This document shows, one piece after another, positions 8,975-17,470 of a stretch of 64,000 bases of DNA; position 1 is the first letter of the stretch; each line of letters starts with the position of its first letter. Below the pieces are notes generated by a model that was not told the origin of the DNA, ran no database searches, and saw only the letters and a list, made by a program, of their open reading frames with translations. The DNA is from Paeniroseomonas aquatica. GTDB taxonomy: Bacteria; Pseudomonadota; Alphaproteobacteria; Acetobacterales; Acetobacteraceae. The DNA lies in contig NZ_JAUFPN010000206.1 in NCBI RefSeq assembly GCF_030409335.1, forward strand, positions 1 through 64,000, read 5' to 3'. The translations under genes were made by a program, and so were the position numbers.

Positions 8975-9994
8975 ATGATCGTGTCACGCCGTCTGCTGCT
9001 GCTCGCCCCCGCATCCCTGGCCCTGCCGGCCGCCGTGGCCCGGCCCGCGGCGGCGCAGGCCACGGCTGCCCCCTCCGGCTATCCGGACCGCCCGATCAGC
9101 CTCGTCGTGCCCTTCCTGGCCGGGGGCTCCACCGATATCGCGGCGCGGATCCTGGCCGAGCGACTGGCACCGAAACTGGGGCCGAATGCCCGGGTCATCG
9201 TCGAGAACCGGGCCGGGGCGGGCGGATCGGTCGGCAGCGAGTGGGTCCGGCACCGGCCGGCGGACGGCTATACGCTGCTGCTCGGCAGCGCCTCGGCGCT
9301 CGGCACCAACCCGGCGGCGCTGCCGCAGCAGACCCCCTACGACCCGGTCGAGGACTTCTCGCCCATCGCCCCGGTCGGCGGTGGGCCGATGGTGCTGGTG
9401 GTGCCGGCGGCGTCGCCCTTCCGCAGCGCGCAGCAGCTGCTCGATGCGGTCAAGGCCAGGCCGGGCCAGTACACCTGGGCGACCTCGGGCGCGGGCGGCA
9501 TCGGCCACCTGACCGGGGAATACATCAAGCTCATGGCCGGCGGACTGAGCGCCGAACACGTGCCCTATCGCGGCGGCTCCGCGGTGATGGAGGCCCTGGC
9601 CAAGGGCGAGGTCGACTATTCCGTCGAGGTGCTGGCCTCGACCGCCTCCCATATGCGGGACGGGCTGTCGCGTGGGCTGGCGGTGACCTCCCTGCAGCGG
9701 CACCCGCTGTTCCCCGAGGTCCCGACACTCGACGAGGTGGGGCTGAAGGGCCTTGAGGTGACGACCTGGAACGTGCTGGTGGCGCCGCGCGGCCTGCCCG
9801 CCGAATTGGCGCGGACGCTCTCCGCCGCGGTGCGGGCGGTCCTGGCGGACCCGGCGGTGGCGCAGCGGATGACCGTTGCCGGCGTCGACCCCATGCCGGA
9901 CAGCACGCCGGAGTCGACCCGCGCCTTCCTGGTGGCCGAGCGCGCCAAGTTCGGCAGCATCGTCGAGCGGGCCGGGTTGCGGCTGGGCCGCTGA
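8975..9994 (+). CDS. Bug/TctC-type tripartite tricarboxylate transporter substrate-binding protein
   Basis: This 339-residue periplasmic receptor belongs to the Bug family, solute-binding proteins related to TctC. The N terminus SRRLLLLAPASLALPA ending AAAQA is a signal peptide with a twin-arginine-like start. The mature protein begins with the family block YPDRPISLVVPFLAGGSTDI and has the conserved VENRAGAGGSVGS and LAVTSLQRHPLFPEVPTLDE. No tctA/tctB membrane genes are nearby, so it is an orphan receptor, common in Acetobacteraceae and Burkholderiales. Ligand (often a carboxylate) cannot be deduced. An alternative start is the ATG at 8942. Confidence 0.87.
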   Translation: MIVSRRLLLLAPASLALPAAVARPAAAQATAAPSGYPDRPISLVVPFLAGGSTDIAARILAERLAPKLGPNARVIVENRAGAGGSVGSEWVRHRPADGYTLLLGSASALGTNPAALPQQTPYDPVEDFSPIAPVGGGPMVLVVPAASPFRSAQQLLDAVKARPGQYTWATSGAGGIGHLTGEYIKLMAGGLSAEHVPYRGGSAVMEALAKGEVDYSVEVLASTASHMRDGLSRGLAVTSLQRHPLFPEVPTLDEVGLKGLEVTTWNVLVAPRGLPAELARTLSAAVRAVLADPAVAQRMTVAGVDPMPDSTPESTRAFLVAERAKFGSIVERAGLRLGR

Positions 9995-10045
9995 GGAACT
10001 CTGCCCCGACCGGCCGGTTCGGATCGCAGAGGCAGGAGGACCAGC

Positions 10046-10174
10046 ATGGCCAAGGACGCAGCGAAGCCGGCGAAGCCGGAATCGGACAAGGCGAAGCCCG
10101 AGGCGCAGCCGGTGGACACCGGGGCGCAGGAGGATGCGGCGAAGGAGCGGGAGAAGACCGGCGGCTACCAGTAG
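10046..10174 (+). CDS. 42-residue Lys/Ala/Glu-rich small protein
   Basis: This small reading frame of 42 codons follows a strong ribosome-binding site (AGGAGGA, 5 nt before the ATG). The product starts MAKDAAKPAKPESDKAKPE and ends KEREKTGGYQ. It is hydrophilic and highly charged, with no membrane segment, and probably intrinsically disordered. It starts 51 nt after the Bug receptor stop and overlaps the 3' end of the convergent ackA by 10 nt. I do not recognise a family. The strong ribosome site and clean composition support real translation. Confidence 0.55.
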   Translation: MAKDAAKPAKPESDKAKPEAQPVDTGAQEDAAKEREKTGGYQ

Positions 10175-11344
10175 CCCAGGCCCGCAACCCGCAGGGTATG
10201 GCGGGCGATCATCCTTTCCTCGTCGGTCGGGATGATCCAGGCCGCAACGGCGGAGTCTTCGGCGCTGATGCGGGGGCCACCGGCGGCGTTGCGCGCGGCA
10301 TCGGGCACCAGCCCGAGCCAGCGGCACCCCTCGCAGACCGCGGCCCGCAGCGCCGCGTCGTTCTCGCCGATGCCGGCGGTGAAGACCAGCCCGTCGAGAC
10401 CGCCCAGGGCTGCGGCTAGCGAGCCGATCTCGCGCAGGATCCGATAGGTGAAGAGGGCGATCGCCTCCGCCGCCTCGGGCGCCGCCGAGGCTCGCAGGGT
10501 CCGCATGTCCTGCGAGAGGCCGGAGACGCCGAGCAGGCCGGACTGCCGGTAGATCAGCGCCTCCAACTCGCGCGGCCCCAGGCCGTGGCGGTCCATGAGA
10601 TGGATCAGCACCCCCGGGTCGATGCTGCCGCAGCGGGTACCCATCATCAGCCCCTCGGCGGCGGTGAAGCCCATGGTGGTGGCGATGCTGCGGCCGCCCC
10701 GCAGGGCACATAGGCTGGCGCCGTTGCCGAGGTGGGCGATGATGACCCGCCCGGCGGCCAGTGCCGGATCCAGCCGGCCGGCGACGTATTCGTAGGACAG
10801 GCCGTGGAAGCCGTAGCGGCGGATGCCCGCCGCGGACAGCGCTGCGGGGCAGCGGCATCTGCCGGGCCAGGGCCGGCTGGGTGCGGTGGAAGGCGGTGTC
10901 GTAGCAGGCGACCTGAGGCAGGTCCGGTGCCAGGGCGGCGATGGCATGGATCGGGGCCAGGTTGTGCGGCTGGTGCAGCGGCGCCAGGGGCACCAGTTGC
11001 GCCAGCGCCTCCAGCAGCGGCGCATCGACCAATTCGGCAGAGGCATCGCGGTCGCCGCTATGGACCACCCGGTGGCCGACGGCGGCGAGCCGGCGGCCGC
11101 CGAGTTGGGCCTGCAGCTCGTCCAGCAGGTGCGCCGTCGCGGCGTGGTGGTCTGCCTGATCGGCGGAGAGGGCCCGGTCCTCGATGACCGCCCCGCCCTC
11201 GCCGAGAAGCTTCACCCGCGGCGTGGCGCCGATGCCCTCCACCTGGCCGCGGAGGACCGGCGCGGCCTCCCCCAGCGGCAGCGCATGCACGGCGAATTTG
11301 ATGCTGGAGGAGCCGGCGTTCAGCACGGCGACGCAGGGCTGCAT
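10165..11344 (-). pseudogene. ackA: Acetate kinase AckA, interrupted by a +1 frameshift
   Basis: AckA converts acetyl phosphate and ADP to acetate and ATP. The first part (11344 to about 10850) encodes VLNAGSSSIKFAVHAL and GHRVVHSG through YDTAFHRTQPALARQMPLP. The rest continues in another frame as ALSAAGIRRYGFHGLSYEYV, HLGNGASLCALRGG and FTAGIGENDAALR to the stop at 10165. Deleting one base from the run of four G/C pairs at 10846-10849 gives one uninterrupted frame of 392 residues, the normal family length. The rest of the sequence looks intact. It therefore reads as either a very recent inactivation or a homopolymer sequencing error. It lies 3 nt downstream of the phosphate acyltransferase gene, its usual partner. 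Confidence 0.88.
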
Positions 11345-11347
11345 GGC

Positions 11348-12298
11348 TCAGGCCACCGCCGCAGCCGGCGTCGCCCGCCGTGCCGCGGCCAGCAGCGCCG
11401 CCACGGCACAGGAGGCGAGGCGGGTCATCAGGCTGTCCGCGCGGCTGGCCAGGATGATCGGCACCCGGGCGCCGAGCACGATCCCGGCGGCATCCGCACC
11501 GGCCAGGAAGGACAGGCTCTTGGCGAGCATGTTCCCCGCTTCTAGGTCGGGCACGATCAGCACGTTGGCGCGGCCGGCGACATCGGAGCGGATCTGCTTG
11601 GCGGCCGCCGCCGCCGGGTCGATGGCATTGTCGAGCGCCAGCGGGCCATCCAGCAGCGCGCCGGTGATCTGGCCGCGATCGGCCATCTTGCAGAGCGCCG
11701 CCGCCTCGACCGTGCTGCGCAGCTCCGGGTTCACCGTCTCCATCGCCGAGAGGATGGCGACGCGCACCTCGGGGAAGTGCAGCGCCTGCGCGAGGTCGAT
11801 GGCGTTCTGCACGATGTCCTGCTTCTCGGCCAGCGTGGGCACCACGTTCACCGCGGCGTCGCTGATGATCAGCGGGTCGGCGTGGCCGGGCACGTCCATG
11901 GTGTAGCAGTGGCTGATGCGGCGGGCGGTGCGCAGCCCGGTGTCGCGGGCGATGACGGCGCGCATCAGCTCATCCGTATGCAGGCTGCCCTTCATCAGCG
12001 CGGCGGCCTTGCCCGCCCGCACCGCGGCGACGGCCGCCTCGGCGGAGGCTTCGCTATGCGGCGTGTCCTGGATGGGGATGTCGCCTAGGTCCAGCCCCGC
12101 GGCGGCGGCGGTGCGGCGTACCCGGGCCTCCGGCCCGAAGATCAGCGGCTGGATCAGCCCGAGGCGGCCTGCCTCGATGGCACTCTCGAGCGAGGTGGCA
12201 TCGCAGGGGTGCGCGACCGCGGTGGCGGTGGGCGGCAGGGCGCGGCAGGCCTGCAGCAGCCGGTGGTACTTTTCGCCATGCGGAGAGGCCAGGATCAT
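11348..12298 (-). CDS. Phosphate acetyl/butyryltransferase
   Basis: This 316-residue enzyme of the PTA/PTB family interconverts acyl-CoA and acyl phosphate; with AckA it would form the acetate/ATP-yielding pathway. Visible signatures are AVAHPCDATSLESAIEA near the start, AALMKGSLHTDELMRA, the catalytic-region block MDVPGHADPLIISDAAVNVVPTL split around residue 170, and LIVPDLEAGNMLAKSL near 270. It lacks the MaoC-like domain found in longer bifunctional relatives. I chose the ATG at 12298 (AAAGG about 8 nt upstream); an in-frame ATG at 12334 is possible. A near-consensus Fnr/FixK site lies about 136 nt upstream. Confidence 0.88.
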   Translation of the reverse strand: MILASPHGEKYHRLLQACRALPPTATAVAHPCDATSLESAIEAGRLGLIQPLIFGPEARVRRTAAAAGLDLGDIPIQDTPHSEASAEAAVAAVRAGKAAALMKGSLHTDELMRAVIARDTGLRTARRISHCYTMDVPGHADPLIISDAAVNVVPTLAEKQDIVQNAIDLAQALHFPEVRVAILSAMETVNPELRSTVEAAALCKMADRGQITGALLDGPLALDNAIDPAAAAAKQIRSDVAGRANVLIVPDLEAGNMLAKSLSFLAGADAAGIVLGARVPIILASRADSLMTRLASCAVAALLAAARRATPAAAVA

Positions 12299-12427
12299 GC
12301 CGATGCCTTTGCTGCGGGGCTCGAGCCTTACCATGCCGCGGCCCGCCGGGGCTTGCGCCGGATCACGGAGCTGTCCGGCGGGGCCCGGGCGGCGCGTCTT
12401 CACAAATACTTCATGCCGTGCCGCGCT

Positions 12428-12441
12428 TTGCGGCGGATCAA
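12428..12441. promoter_or_regulatory. Near-consensus Fnr/FixK-type site
   Basis: TTGCGGCGGATCAA matches TTGAT-N4-ATCAA with a perfect right half and TTG of the left half. It lies between the divergent phosphate acyltransferase and CBS-protein genes, centred 62 nt before the CBS start. The perfect copy at 13362 in the same block strengthens the call. Confidence 0.5.
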
Positions 12442-12496
12442 GGGATTTGCGCCGGCCGGCGCGCCAGCTGTGGGGCTGCCAGGGAGGATCCCGACC

Positions 12497-12919
12497 ATGC
12501 ACCAGCGCACCATCGGCGAAATCGCCCGCGATCGCCGTCCCCTGACGAAGGCGCCCGAGGCGACCGTGGCCGAGGCCTGCGCCGCCATGCACCAGCGCCG
12601 GGTCGGCGCCGTGCTGGTGGTGAATCCCGCGGGGGAGCTGCTCGGCATCTTCACCGGACGCGACGCGGTGCGCTGCCTGGCCGAAGGCTGCGACGCGACG
12701 CACACGCCCCTGCGTCAGGTCATGACCCACCGGCCGGTGACCCTGGCGCCCCACCACCATGCCATCGATGCGTTGCGGCTGTTCACCGATGGCGGCTTCC
12801 GCCACCTGCCGGTCTGCGAGGATGGCAAGGTCTCGGGCATCGTCTCCCGCTACGACTTCCGGGCGCAGGAGCATGCCCGGCTCGACGAGGAGACCGGATA
12901 CTTCGAGATCCTGCGCTGA
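12497..12919 (+). CDS. Tandem CBS-domain protein
   Basis: This 140-residue protein consists of a single Bateman module: CBS1 about residues 6-62 (AEACAAMHQRRVGAVLVVN, LLGIFTGRDAVRCLA) and CBS2 about 70-125 (VTLAPHHHAIDALRLFTDGGFRHLPV, VSGIVSRYDF). Such modules bind adenine nucleotides or similar ligands and act as energy sensors. The start is set by AGGGAGG about 10 nt upstream. It sits in a block with phosphate acyltransferase, cytochrome c and a universal stress protein, with an Fnr-like site upstream, so a role in low-oxygen or energy stress is inferred. Confidence 0.87.
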   Translation: MHQRTIGEIARDRRPLTKAPEATVAEACAAMHQRRVGAVLVVNPAGELLGIFTGRDAVRCLAEGCDATHTPLRQVMTHRPVTLAPHHHAIDALRLFTDGGFRHLPVCEDGKVSGIVSRYDFRAQEHARLDEETGYFEILR

Positions 12920-12923
12920 GGCA

Positions 12924-13271
12924 TCAGCGCCGGAGGGCCATCAGGTAGGCGATGACATCCTCCCGCTGCTGCTCGGTCAGGTTGTAGTCCGGCATCTGCC
13001 GGTGCGGTGCCTGCAGGAAGGCCCGCAGCCCGGCCCGGGTGGTGGAGCCGCGCCGCGCGAGGGTGGCGAAGGGAGGAGCCGCATCCTGCGCCGCGGGCTG
13101 GCCCGCGTGGCGCTCCGCCAGGCCGACCAGATGGCAGTTGCTGCACCATGTGGCGGCGATCCGGCCGCCGGCGACGGGGTCGCCCACCGGTTGGGCCGCG
13201 GCCGGCGGCGCCATGGCGAGCAGGCCGCTGATCCCCAGCACCCGAAGCCAATGCCCTTGCTGCCTCGCCAT
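12924..13271 (-). CDS. Small periplasmic class I cytochrome c
   Basis: This 115-residue monohaem cytochrome c has a signal peptide (about residues 1-27, PPAAAQ) and the haem site CSNCH (Cys43, Cys46, His47). The likely distal ligand is the Met in HRQMPDYNL near residue 93, and the C-terminal helix EQQREDVIAYLMAL is typical of the fold. It should carry electrons in the periplasm; its partners are not in the window. The start has GGGAG about 10 nt upstream. The gene is convergent with the CBS gene (4-nt gap) and divergent from the stress-protein gene, sharing a perfect Fnr/FixK box. Confidence 0.87.
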   Translation of the reverse strand: MARQQGHWLRVLGISGLLAMAPPAAAQPVGDPVAGGRIAATWCSNCHLVGLAERHAGQPAAQDAAPPFATLARRGSTTRAGLRAFLQAPHRQMPDYNLTEQQREDVIAYLMALRR

Positions 13272-13361
13272 CGCCTGCTCCCTGTCCCCGGGAGGGAGCC
13301 TAAGGCAGCAATGCACCGCCGGTCCTTGATCCGGCGCAGTCGCGGCATGGCGTGCGGCGGC

Positions 13362-13375
13362 TTGATGTGGATCAA
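13362..13375. promoter_or_regulatory. Perfect Fnr/FixK box
   Basis: TTGATGTGGATCAA is an exact TTGAT-N4-ATCAA palindrome. It sits in the 189-nt gap between the divergent cytochrome c and universal stress protein genes, about 92 and 97 nt from their start codons. That position suits activation of either or both when oxygen is low. The regulator itself is not in the window. Confidence 0.8.
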
Positions 13376-13460
13376 GGTGCGAAGCACCAGCCGGGCGGAG
13401 GATGGCGCCAGGAACGGCCCCAGGGCCGGCGATGCCCCCGGATGGGGGCCGGAGGCCATC

Positions 13461-14306
13461 ATGCGGTTCAAGGACATCCTGGTCCAGCTCGACTCCAGCG
13501 CGCAGTCGGCGAGCCGGCTGCGGCTGGCCGCCGACCTCGCGCGCAGGCACGAGGCCCATCTCACCGGGCTGCTGGTCGTCGACGTGATGACGCCGATGCT
13601 CATGGCGGGCGACGGCGGCGGCGGGGCGGTGCTCGGCGACCTGCTGGAGGAGATGCGCCAGGACGCGCTGGCGGCGGCGGCCAAGGTCGAGGCCGGCTTC
13701 CGCGAGACCCTGCGGCGCGAGGGATTGGCCGGCGAGTGGCGGCTGGTCGAAGGCTTCGCACCCAGCCAGGTCGCCATGCAGGCGCGCTACGCCGACCTGC
13801 TGATCCTCGGCCAGCCGGACCCGGAGGGCGCCCTGACCAATGCCGCGGCGGTGCTGGAACAGGCGCTGTTCGCCTCCGGCCGTCCGGTGCTGGTGGTGCC
13901 CTTCGCCGGGGATTTCGTCAGCATCGGCCAGAACATCCTGGTTGGCTGGAATGCCGGGCGGGAAGCGGCGCGGGCCCTGGCCGACGCGCTGCCGCTGCTG
14001 GCGGCGGCGAGGTCGGTCACGGTCTTCAGCATCAACCCGGCCGGTGGCGAGGATGGCCATGGCGAGGAACCGGGTGCCGATATTGCCCTGCACCTGGCCC
14101 GGCACGGCGTGCGGGTGTCGGTGGAGCGGACCGAGGCGCGCGGCATCGAGCCGGGCGACATCCTGCTCAATCAGGCGGCGGATACCATGGCAGACCTGCT
14201 GGTGGTCGGCGCCTATGGCCATTCCCGGCTGCGCGAGATGGTCCTCGGCGGGGTGACCCGCACCTTGGTACGGCAGATGACCTTGCCGGTTCTCATGGCC
14301 CACTGA
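13461..14306 (+). CDS. Tandem universal stress protein (UspA domains)
   Basis: This 281-residue protein has two UspA domains, about residues 1-150 and 155-281, like UspE. Domain 1 starts FKDILVQLDSS and ends VLEQALFASGRPVLVVPF. Domain 2 starts NILVGWNAGREAARAL and has the nucleotide-binding-type end VVGAYGHSRLREMVLGGVTRTLV (split here as GAYGHSRLREMVLGG and VTRTLV). Domain 2 keeps the G-2x-G-9x-G-like motif, so ATP binding is likely there. GGAGG just upstream fixes the start. It is controlled, by inference, from the Fnr/FixK box 92 nt upstream. The fourth member of the low-oxygen block. Confidence 0.88.
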   Translation: MRFKDILVQLDSSAQSASRLRLAADLARRHEAHLTGLLVVDVMTPMLMAGDGGGGAVLGDLLEEMRQDALAAAAKVEAGFRETLRREGLAGEWRLVEGFAPSQVAMQARYADLLILGQPDPEGALTNAAAVLEQALFASGRPVLVVPFAGDFVSIGQNILVGWNAGREAARALADALPLLAAARSVTVFSINPAGGEDGHGEEPGADIALHLARHGVRVSVERTEARGIEPGDILLNQAADTMADLLVVGAYGHSRLREMVLGGVTRTLVRQMTLPVLMAH

Positions 14307-14339
14307 GCCCGAAGGGCGGCCGGCGCCGGCGGCCTGGCG

Positions 14340-15521
14340 TCAGCGCCCGAGGAAACGGGCCAGCCGCCCCGGCACCGCGGCCATGTCCGCCTCCGGGCCG
14401 CAATAGGACAGGCGGAGGAAGCGGCTGCCCCGGGCGGCATCGAAGTCGACGCCCGGAGTCGCGGCGATGCCGGCCTCGGCCAGCAGGCGGCGGCAGAATG
14501 CCGGGCTGTCGTTGGTCAGGTGGCCGACATCGGCCCAGAGGTAGAAGGCGCCGTCGGCCGGCGAGAGCCGGTCGAGGCCTGCCGCCGGCAGCCCGGCCAG
14601 CAGCACGTCCCGATTGCGGCGGTAGCGGGCGATATTGGCCTCCAGCTCCGGCCGGCAGGCGAAGGCCGCCTCCGCCGCCACCTGGGCGACATGCGGGGCA
14701 TTGATGAACATGTTCTGCGCCAGGCATTCGACCGGGCGGACCAGGTCCTCGGGCAGCACCAGCCAGCCGATCCGCCAGCCGGTCATCGAGAAATACTTGG
14801 AGAAGCTGTTCACGACCACGGCGCTCGTGGAATGCGCGGCGGCGGTCCGTTCCTCGACCGTGCCATAGGTCAGGCCGTGGTAGATCTCGTCCGAGATCAG
14901 CCGCACCCCATGGGTCTCGCACCAGCGGGCGATGGCGATGAACTCCGCGGCCGGCAGCATGGTCCCGGCCGGGTTGCAGGGGCTCGCCAGGATCAGCCCC
15001 GCCGGGCGCGGGTCGAGCGCCTCCAGCATCGGGCTGGTCGGCTGCCAGCGGGTCGAGGCGTCGCAGGGCAGGATCTGCGGCACCATGCCGAGGGCGGTCA
15101 GGATATTGACGTAGGGCGGGTAGTAGGGGGCCGCCATGGCCACCCGGTCCCCGGCGTCGAAGGCGGCGAGGAAGGCCAGGGGAAAGGCGCCCGAAGCCCC
15201 GACGGTGACCGCGATCCGTTCGGCCGGCACCGCCGCGCCATGGCGTTCGGCGTAGTGGCGGGCGATCCGCTCGCGCAGCGACCGCAGCCCGAAGGCCTCG
15301 GTATAGCCCATGGGTGCCCCGGCCTCGAGCGCCGCGACCACGGCCTCGGCGGCGCCGCGCGGTGCCCCGGTGCCGGGCTGGCCGACCTCGAGCCGCAGGA
15401 TGCCGAGCCCGTCCGGGAAGGCCCCCGGCGGCAGCGCCGCGGCCCGGGCATTGGCCGCAGCGATCACGTCCATCACCAGGAAGGGCGGCGCCGCGGCGCC
15501 TTTGCCGACCTTCAAAGCCAT
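14340..15521 (-). CDS. Class I/II PLP-dependent aminotransferase
   Basis: This 393-residue fold-type I aminotransferase shows the usual landmarks: VTVGASGAFPLAF in the cofactor-binding region, SPCNPAGTM (the NPTG-like block near 180), ISDEIYHGL (Asp211 for the PLP ring nitrogen), and SFSKYFSMTGWRIGW with the Schiff-base Lys at 242. The C-terminal FLRLSYCG contains the substrate-carboxylate Arg. Substrate is not readable; the relatives include aspartate, aromatic and pyruvate-linked enzymes. It starts 2 nt after the stop of the gamma-glutamyltransferase-like gene, so the two form an operon. Confidence 0.88.
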   Translation of the reverse strand: MALKVGKGAAAPPFLVMDVIAAANARAAALPPGAFPDGLGILRLEVGQPGTGAPRGAAEAVVAALEAGAPMGYTEAFGLRSLRERIARHYAERHGAAVPAERIAVTVGASGAFPLAFLAAFDAGDRVAMAAPYYPPYVNILTALGMVPQILPCDASTRWQPTSPMLEALDPRPAGLILASPCNPAGTMLPAAEFIAIARWCETHGVRLISDEIYHGLTYGTVEERTAAAHSTSAVVVNSFSKYFSMTGWRIGWLVLPEDLVRPVECLAQNMFINAPHVAQVAAEAAFACRPELEANIARYRRNRDVLLAGLPAAGLDRLSPADGAFYLWADVGHLTNDSPAFCRRLLAEAGIAATPGVDFDAARGSRFLRLSYCGPEADMAAVPGRLARFLGR

Positions 15522-15523
15522 GG

Positions 15524-17038
15524 CTACTGGTCGATCGCGCCGAGCGCCACGCCGGCGCCGCGCGGGTCGGTGACGATCGAGCAGCGGTCGGGATAGCCCG
15601 GCAGGTAGTTGGCGCAGGCGCCGAGCTGGGTGCGCGCCGTGCCGATCGCCCCGGCTTCCAACGCCGAGATCGGCGCCACGGAGCGGAGCAGCTGGAAGGC
15701 CGCCGGGCCGGCGACGCCGATCGGCGCTTGGTCCTGGCCCGAGGCGGCGACGCCGAGCCGGAAGCCGCGGACATTGGGGTTGTAGGCGATGGCGGCCGCG
15801 AGCAGCGGTGGTCGCACCTGGCCGATGTTCGCCGCCGGCGCCAGCAGGAAGCCGAGGCCGGGGGCGATGCGCCCGGTGCCGAAGAGGTTGTTCACGGTGA
15901 AGGCGCATGTCACCGCGCCGCCCTGCCGGTCGAAGACCACCAGCCCCGCCGAGGCGCCGACCGGGCCTGGCGTCGCCGCCGGAAGATTGTTCGCGGCGAC
16001 CAGGGTCTTGGGGTCGCCGCCCTGCTGCCGCCAGGCGCTGACGGCGGCAAGGCCGCGCCGGGAGGCTTCCTCGGGCGTGGCGCCGGACTGCATGGCGGTG
16101 AAGGCGGCGGCGGCGGCCAGGCCGCCATCGGCCGGCGGCGGCAGGAAGGCGATGCGGTCACCGTTGCGCGAGGGCAGCTCGAAGGGCGGCACCAGGGTCG
16201 GCAGCCCCGCCCGCAGCTCCTCGGTGGTCAGGTTGCCGCCGACGGCGCGGGAGCTCTCCTCCAGCCGCTTGGCAAGGCCGCCCTGGTGCAGGTCGCCGAC
16301 GCCGGCGAGCCGCAACTGGCCCAGGGTGGCCGCCAGTTCCGGCTGCTGCAGCGGGTCGCCGGCCCGCTTCGGCGCGCCATCGGCCCGGGCGAAGATGGCC
16401 CGTGCGCCGGGGTCGGCAAAGAGCGGTCCGGCGACGGCGGCGAGGTCGGACGCGAGGCCGCGGCTGACCTCGGTGCCAAAGCGGGCGAGCTGCTCGGCCG
16501 GGGCGATCAGCTCCTCGAAGGGCCGGCCGGGGTTGCGGGTATGCAGGCCGAACATGCCGCGGGCGAGCAGCGGCACCGCTGCGGGGCGGTCGGCGCCGGC
16601 CGGGGTGCTGGCGCGGGGGCCGGGCAGGAAGAGCACGGATTCGGTGGCGGCCTTGGCCGGGTCGAAGACCAGGCAGGCGCCGCCGCCGCCGAGCCCGACC
16701 CGCGACGGCAGGGTCACCGAGAGCACGAAGCCGGCCGCCACCGCCGCATCCACGGCGGTGCCGCCGGCCGAGAGCACGTTGCGGGCAGCGAGCGCCGCGG
16801 CCGGATCCTCGGTGGCCACGCCGCCGAGGAAGCCGCGGACATTGCCGGGCGCGCCGATCGGCGGGCCGCTGCCGACGACCGAGGAGACGGTGCGGTTCAG
16901 CGTATCGCAGCCTGGCAGGGCCAGCACCGCCGCCAGCGCCATGACCCCGGCGCGCCCGGCCTTCCGCGACGCGGCGGGCCGCGCTCGATTCGTCTCCAGG
17001 CGGAAACCGCTGGCCTTGATCTCGGCGCTGCTGGTCAT
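15524..17038 (-). CDS. Gamma-glutamyltransferase-like lipoprotein, catalytic Thr apparently lost
   Basis: This 504-residue protein has the gamma-glutamyltranspeptidase fold: DPAAALAARNVLSAGGTAVDAAVAAG at 77-101 (quoted in part) and VGLGGGGACLVFD at 112-124. A lipobox LPGC (41-44) makes it a predicted lipoprotein. Active enzymes cut themselves before a Thr in a TTH-x-SVVD motif; here the aligned stretch is GASAGLVVFD (359-368), so that Thr appears to be Ala or Ser. The usual GSPGGSR block is also replaced by AASGQDQAP. Self-processing and transferase activity are therefore doubtful. The ATG at 17038 is preferred (AGGGA upstream). It leads the aminotransferase gene by 2 nt. Confidence 0.75.
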   Translation of the reverse strand: MTSSAEIKASGFRLETNRARPAASRKAGRAGVMALAAVLALPGCDTLNRTVSSVVGSGPPIGAPGNVRGFLGGVATEDPAAALAARNVLSAGGTAVDAAVAAGFVLSVTLPSRVGLGGGGACLVFDPAKAATESVLFLPGPRASTPAGADRPAAVPLLARGMFGLHTRNPGRPFEELIAPAEQLARFGTEVSRGLASDLAAVAGPLFADPGARAIFARADGAPKRAGDPLQQPELAATLGQLRLAGVGDLHQGGLAKRLEESSRAVGGNLTTEELRAGLPTLVPPFELPSRNGDRIAFLPPPADGGLAAAAAFTAMQSGATPEEASRRGLAAVSAWRQQGGDPKTLVAANNLPAATPGPVGASAGLVVFDRQGGAVTCAFTVNNLFGTGRIAPGLGFLLAPAANIGQVRPPLLAAAIAYNPNVRGFRLGVAASGQDQAPIGVAGPAAFQLLRSVAPISALEAGAIGTARTQLGACANYLPGYPDRCSIVTDPRGAGVALGAIDQ

Positions 17039-17470
17039 GCTGCTGTCCCTGATCCCCTTCATTGCGCCAGCCCTGGCCGCGCCGGGCACGGCGCGGGCCG
17101 GGGCGGCGCAGGCCCCGGGCGCGGTCGTGGCGACGGGCGATGCGGTGAGGGAGAACCCCCTCCGCGGCATCGTCCACCCCCGTTCCGTGCCGCCGGCATG
17201 GAGGCCGGCCTGGCGCGCATCACGCTGGTCCAGGCCCGGGCCATAGACGCCTTCGTCACGACCGGCAACCGCATGTTCCGCCGCCCCGGCCCGGGCCGGG
17301 CGCCGGATGACCTCCGCGCCTGGCCCGGGCCCCGCCCCGTCGGTGCCATTCGGCGCCTTCCGGCGGCGGTCATGCTAGGCTGCAGGAGATACGCCTGGCG
17401 CCCGGGCCTTTTGGGAACCGCGCGGGATCTGCGCACCGCCGCGCGACACGATGTGGAGGAGAGAGCCAAG
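17039..17470. other. Intergenic region, no gene recognised
   Basis: This 432-nt gap lies between divergent gamma-glutamyltransferase-like and DsbA-like genes and must contain promoters for both. Short open frames here have no ribosome site and atypical composition. I see no repeat, terminator or recognisable operator. Confidence 0.5.

Noticed and set aside
13325-13338. TTGATCCGGCGCAG as a second Fnr box near 13362
   Set aside because: Only the left half matches; the right half is absent.
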